Shown in pieces: positions 58,201 to 64,000 of a stretch of 64,000 nt of DNA. The position numbers and the translations under genes are program-made. How positions within the stretch are numbered: the stretch's first letter is position 1; every line of letters begins with the position of its first letter. The notes under the pieces were generated by a model. It worked only from the letters and a program-made list of their open reading frames with translations, made no database searches and had not been told where the DNA came from. The stretch comes from Hyaloperonospora brassicae (taxonomy: Eukaryota; Oomycota; Peronosporomycetes; Peronosporales; Peronosporaceae), in contig CANTFL010000873.1 of assembly GCA_947650285.1 (NCBI GenBank), positions 124,001 to 188,000 of the forward strand, read 5' to 3'.

Positions 58201-61200
58201 GAAAGAAGTGGCGGTCGAAATAGTGGTAGTCGCAATCTGGTACCCGGTAGATACGATCATTAAATTCATATATTAGAATATAATTTAGGGCTGTTGCGAA
58301 TTAAATATTTAACTAAATCTTTCCTAAACCACCATAAACCTCATTCAAACGTGAAACCTTAATATTAAGACGAAATTTGTGCGAACATTCCCAAATTGAT
58401 AACAGCGTCGCAGTCCATTAGCAGATAAATGTGTTATTTAGAAAAATCCGATCGTTCGTCGCAAAATCTAAGGAATGGTCTTGTCCGGAAATGATTTTTT
58501 TGTGTAATCGCTAACGATTAATTTTTCCAATACCTATCTTCATTTAGTTAAGTTCATTACCACCACTTTATATTATTGTAAAACTAGCCCTACTCCTTTG
58601 TCTGTATATAATTTTAATAACTTTTTTAGTAATACTACCGTAAGTAACATATTCAAGTAATCCTTAATTATCGTTAATGCAAACTCATCTTACATTGAAC
58701 AATTTTGCTTAGTTCTCATGCAATTACTTTGCATTATGGACCGTTTCACATCTCTATTTTTCCTAATTTGGGCGTATTCCTATAAAAATCCCAAAACTTA
58801 AATTTGTTTTATGCAAAACTCAATCGCAATAAAATACATGGTTTATTAGGCGTCACAAACAAAATCGGCTTCACCTATAGCAATCAGATCAAGACGTCGA
58901 GAAAATGGCACTATATCAATTCTGTATACGCAATTTGATTAGGGCATCACTACATGCTTGGAAATCAATTACCTTGTCCACTACAAAACTAAAATGCCTT
59001 TTTGAAGCCATTAAAAACTATTACATAGTAGGAAAAATATATTACAATTTACGCATATTTTAAAAAGATCTGCAGTATGTTTTTACAGTACTTTAAAGTT
59101 TAAACACGTCTAAATTTATTATTTTGATTACCGGAAACAATAGATACGGTGATATACGATCTAATGTCTCATTGCATTAAATTAAGACGTTTTTCAACCC
59201 TAAACGTCTACGCTACATAAAAAAGAAACATAATCGAAGCATATGTAGAATCTAACGTTTAATCTGGTGTTGGAGAAATCCAGCGTCTGTATAAATTTTA
59301 ATCAAAGTTTAATATTTTGGTGAAGATTGCGCTTATTCTATTTATCTTATCGTCGCTCCATTTTATCATATTATAAAACCACGTTGTATAGAGAATCAAC
59401 ATTTCATAATTGTATGAACATCTCCAAATATCTCAAGTATTGAAGTTATCATTCATTTCCCTACAATTTACACAATAATAAACATACGCGACCCTGTGCA
59501 TTAAATACCTAATTCTGATTGATCTTGTAGTATACATCTAAACTTTTGTCGATCAATAATTCGTAAAAGTATTGGGAACTATTCAACTCTAATACGATTT
59601 ACAGCCATTGTAATATCCAGGTGATGCAATAAACGAGTAATTTTATCTTGGACGACCCGATTCTTCCAACTCACAAATCCCACTTGTCATATTTAACAAA
59701 CGTTGCCTCATATCTTACCATTGTCCTGCAGCAACTGGCTTATCAGATATCACTGTATACCATCTCTCTATACATAAAATCTATACGCGACGACTGTTGA
59801 ATTTTTTTGCCATTTCACTATTCTGAAAAAAATTATCAAAGGACATTATGGCGAAAGAGATGGCCAAGTTCCTTAAACCGCCTATTTTCCATGAATGGTG
59901 TCGAATAAATTCTTTATAAGTTATTTGCGCGAATTGATATTGGGTTGTAATATCGAGTCGACTTTAACAGATTTTGTATTACGCACTGAGCCAGGTGCTA
60001 CGAGTATACATTTCCAAAAATACATGCTTCAATTGGATAAACAACTGCAATTCATATTGACTTTCTATAGGAGAAATGGCAAGATTTTCCCATAAAAATT
60101 TCTTCGATAAAAATATTTGAATGTAGACGTTGTGTATATAAGGCGAGATTGTCACATTTAACAATAACTCGTAGAATTTTATAACATCGAAATTATGAAA
60201 AACCAGACAAGTATATAATATTCCCCCAACTATATTCTAACTATAATTATGCGTCATCTACTGTCCACAGCGTTTTAAAATTATATAGGCGCCAACGATA
60301 TTTCCCCTGTAAAATAAATAACCACCCTCATGTGCAATCATACATAATATCCAGCATGCTTCATCCGTATAAATTTGGTACGATATAAACATTAAGAACC
60401 TTTGTGTTTAAATTTTGACAACTACTTCGTTTAAAGATGTAAATTATTTCACCGCATACATTTGTTGAGCTTAGTACTAAACGAGAGCTTTTTACAAGCG
60501 CATCGTTATAATGTGCCTTGCTATGGTTTTCGCTTTCTTCTTCATGTAGAAATGACTGAAAATATTATTCGGTATGGAACAGGTATACTCCTTTCGACCA
60601 ATAGTAAAATATATTATATTATATCCTTTCCGTGTACTTCCGCAAGCATAATAAATTAGTATTCTTGCGATCGTGTAATTGTCAGCCTCCTTCATTGATT
60701 CAGCTGTTAGTATTCGCCAATTGTTATTTTGCATTTCACGAGGTTTGTCATCTGCAAAATTATGATCTGACTTGTACTAAAAGTTACAGTAACTTACTCC
60801 TCTTAAATCGTATCTCATTTGAAGATTGGATGTAGGCGGACTCACGATGCTCCTAAGTTTTTTACTTTTGCCACTATTTCACCACTCCTTTATCCTTTGC
60901 CGCGATCACTTCCATGGTATCCAATATGGCATACTTATCTGATATAGGTTAATTCTGACTGCATTCATAAACCCATAGGCATAATTACTAGTCCTATTCC
61001 TCTTGCTTCCAAATACTTTTTTCATCAATCTGATGTCCTTTGACGACCCATGCTCCGACTTAGGTGTCGAAAAAAGTCGAATAAATATATTGCAGGCATC
61101 ATTATAAGTCATGACGCGTCATTCCGTTGTGTAGAATAACTCACCAAAAACTCCACAGGCGTAGAGCTATTTTTAGTCAATTAAATAAAAAAAGCAGGTA

Positions 61201-63432
61201 CAACAAAAAGTATATCCACAGGCCTAATATTTAAAGAATTATACAAAATACACAGATTTTATATTCTTTCATAGTACCTAGTCATATCCAATCGACAATT
61301 TTTCACTTTGATCCCGCAAATATATCCAGGACTCTTATAGCGCTTACTTAAACGATACATTGTCGACAATCTCGTAACTCAATCGTTATTGTTTACTCTA
61401 CATCACTCGAAGAAAGTATAAACATTCAATTATCGATCATTATAGTCTGTATGTAAGCAATAACTTGCTTTGGTATCCTTTCATCGCAAGCTTAGATGGA
61501 TAGCGTAAAACGCTAAATTCGTAAAACGTTACATTCTGGCAATAGTTCTTGCATAAAATCGCGTCACGTTTGTTAAAGCAGTCCCGCATCTTTAGTTGCT
61601 ACATTTTCATTGCGTCTCATATTTATAACACCTTTATACGGCATCTTCGATCCTCATTAAAATACTGTAAAAGATGAACATACGTTGAATCTACTTTTCA
61701 AAGGTAGCCTTTTTCGTCCACACGTTCGGCTCGTCAGCCTCTTACAGCATCTGTAGTTGTCATGCTGACTTGTAATGCTGCACGTATTTCCTGGAAACCG
61801 ACGATTTGAGCAAAGGTCATAATCTCCCAGAAATGCACCGATATAAAAACGCTAAACTAGATTTCGCAACCCGCTGTCCTAGAAAACAGAATATAAGACT
61901 CGCTAAGTCCCAAGTTTAAATAATCGCTTACGCCATTTACATAAAAAGCTATTGCCGCACGCGCAAGTGTGGCAGAATGATAGCATTGAAACTACGGATT
62001 ATGTTAGTGTATCGCGAAATCTTCAAATTATTTGGTCCGTATGAGGTTGTATAACATTGATAGAATCTTAAAATATTGTTGTGGTACCAATTGCGCAGAT
62101 CCAAAATAGTTTTCTTACGACATTTAGGAATCAAATAACCTCCTGTGTCATAGCGTCATATGCACAACTGTAAAGGCTTTGTCATACAGAGATTGTCGCG
62201 CTCGTATTTCCGAATGGCGTTTGCACTTTAGCAGCGTCTGCGCCTAATTATTCATAGCAGCAACCTTACCTCGACTATAACTGCATTATCCGTAGCAGAT
62301 AATTCAATTAGTCTATAGACGTTACCGACTCTATTATATATCTGTGAAGCGATTAAAAAATTATAAAATGTATACTTCCTGCCATCATTTCTTTATGGCG
62401 ACACTTCTAGCCCAGATATATATATTAAACAACTTTAGTTGTGCCAAGCGCCAAACATTCTTCATTACTTTATGATTCGCTGGTTACTTTTTGTGATCGC
62501 CCAGATGAATCGATGCTTTTAAAAAGTGTCCTTGTGAGGGCTACAAACTCTAAACACAGTCTTCAGAAGAAAAACAATGACATAAGTCTTTTTTGTATAA
62601 TATATTTATGAGAATCTTGCTTTGCAGCGTATTCCGCGATTTTTTGGATAAACTTAATATTATAAAACTTCTAACCCGATTGATGATCAATTAATTTAGA
62701 GCTGCATTTAATGTCAAATTATTATTAGTTACTCTAATACAAGGTGTTTGCACGGTCTATCTTCTGCCAATATTTCTATTATAGGCTCAATCGTATTTTT
62801 GACATCTTCCCTACTTGTCATACGTCATCTTTTTAAGAAAGTAAAATATTCTAGCATTCGCAAAGTAGTAGAAACGATGAATCAAATAAGTTAACTATGA
62901 TTTCGAATCTTCCCTGGTACCTACGAACGATGTTAAAAGAGAGCTTTTCTATTCGCATGTTTATTAGTAGTCAACTTGCTTATTCTCCGTATTTTCGCGG
63001 TTCATCTCTTCGTAGCCTTATAGCAACTATATGTTGATCCTTAATGGGTCTCTTAGCGGTTCGATTGTTCGACTTTCAAAGGACCACATTACAGATTATC
63101 GAAACATAATTTTGATTGTAATATGCTATAACTTGATAATAATTGCGCTTGCTGTCTGACTCATTAGGCGTCTTGCTATCTTTCATCTTATTCTTAAAAA
63201 CTATTGCGTCAGATCGCTGTCATTATGCCGGTAATTTTGTTACTATCTTTAAAAAAAGAGGGGGAGGTTCGTTCCGTTAGTGTGGTCGCAATTACTGACA
63301 TCGATACAGAATTGGCTAATTTCTATACGAAAGAATGCGAGATCTCTTAGAAAAAAGTTTTCGCTGGCTTTAATGAGCTTAAAAACTATACATACGGTCT
63401 TGCATATCTTTGTCACAGTATCGGATGAAATT
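55251..63432. other. AT-rich region between the two repeat copies, no genes
   Basis: About 8 kb, strongly AT-rich, with frames under 90 codons and no recognisable protein, RNA gene or LTR. If the flanking direct repeats are old LTRs this would be the dead interior of an element, but no RT or integrase trace is readable. Confidence 0.5.
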
Positions 63433-64000
63433 GTTGCCCATTCACCATAAATGTCTCCTTCTAAGATGTAGTTCGCATTGAATACGTCTTCAGCTGCATC
63501 GCCGATCGTACGGCTCTATCGTGAGAAGCAATTGAACTTTGCGTTTTGCAGTGTGTGTCCAAAATTGACAAACGGAAGCCCGTCATCTGTATAATTTGCA
63601 ACACGAATAGGGTATACATGAAAGCCACTCGACAATATATCGCAATCTTCATGGATTGTACGAAAATTGCGCTATAGCTTGTCTTTGCCTTTCCACATCT
63701 TTTTTTAACAGCACTTCTGACATATAAACGACTTTACAGCTTAGTAAGACCACATCACGATATCTGAGCGAATATGACGGGAAAAGATTTTAAATGTCAT
63801 ACTTAATTCACGTACTTAGATTCGCGCTTATCCCGTATTGGGTGATGCAATTCGTAACATCGCTTTTAATTACTATCACGTATTCGTAGAAACAAGATAA
63901 ACCCCCCTATTTTCACTTTTGCATAATTGGGCTTATGTAACGTGTCTTGGAGTCAGATCTTCATAGCTAGTCGTTTCCCTATAATAAAAAATATCGTTCG
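63433..64000 (+). repeat. Decayed dispersed direct repeat, copy B (cut by window end)
   Basis: Second copy of the repeat at 54119-55250. The part 63837-64000 is highly similar to 55085-55250 and runs off the window, while the part before it is much more diverged or rearranged. Confidence 0.75.

Overview
The window looks like repeat-dominated nuclear DNA of an oomycete, probably a Peronosporales relative (Phytophthora or downy mildew type). This rests on the style of its Ty3/gypsy chromovirus, Ty1/copia and LINE proteins, recognised from memory of those families and not from a search. I see no convincing host gene, tRNA, rRNA or CRISPR array.

Layout. 1-6991 is the 3' part of gypsy copy 1 (gag end to 3' LTR), inserted into copia copy 1, whose right part follows at 6992-10179. 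10180-12540 is unassigned. 12546-20530 is a structurally complete gypsy copy 2 with two LTRs and a perfect 5-bp target duplication (TGTTC). 20536-22094 is unassigned. 22095-22505 is a rearranged LTR remnant of the same gypsy family. About 23250-30222 is a decayed LINE on the minus strand: ORF1 with a zinc knuckle, reverse transcriptase, and a C-terminal zinc-finger region. 30223-34895 is copia copy 2 on the minus strand with both LTRs. From 34896 to 64000 there is no recognisable gene. That part holds a perfect 19-bp-arm inverted repeat, TA/AT runs, an 84-unit CATA microsatellite, and an increasingly AT-rich tail with a decayed direct repeat.

The most unusual signal is in the gypsy element. 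Nearly its whole length, LTRs, sense genes and antisense gene alike, is tiled with short perfect inverted repeats (arms commonly 9-14 bp, loops 0-8 nt). The neighbouring copia, LINE and flanks do not show this. One divergent LTR remnant carries a paired C:G to T:A change that keeps a stem. The same element has a good -1 frameshift signal at the gag/pol junction: an A AAA AAT heptamer, a 9-nt spacer, then a hairpin containing the gag stop. It also has a long antisense ORF (about 535 codons, now interrupted) running from near the 3' LTR back over the integrase-chromodomain linker.

How the genes work together. The gypsy gag, protease, RT, RNase H, integrase and chromodomain are the usual set for copy-out and chromatin-targeted integration. 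Both gypsy copies and both copia copies share the same stop codons and frameshifts. They therefore look like products of already defective templates moved by proteins supplied elsewhere, or copies homogenised by conversion.
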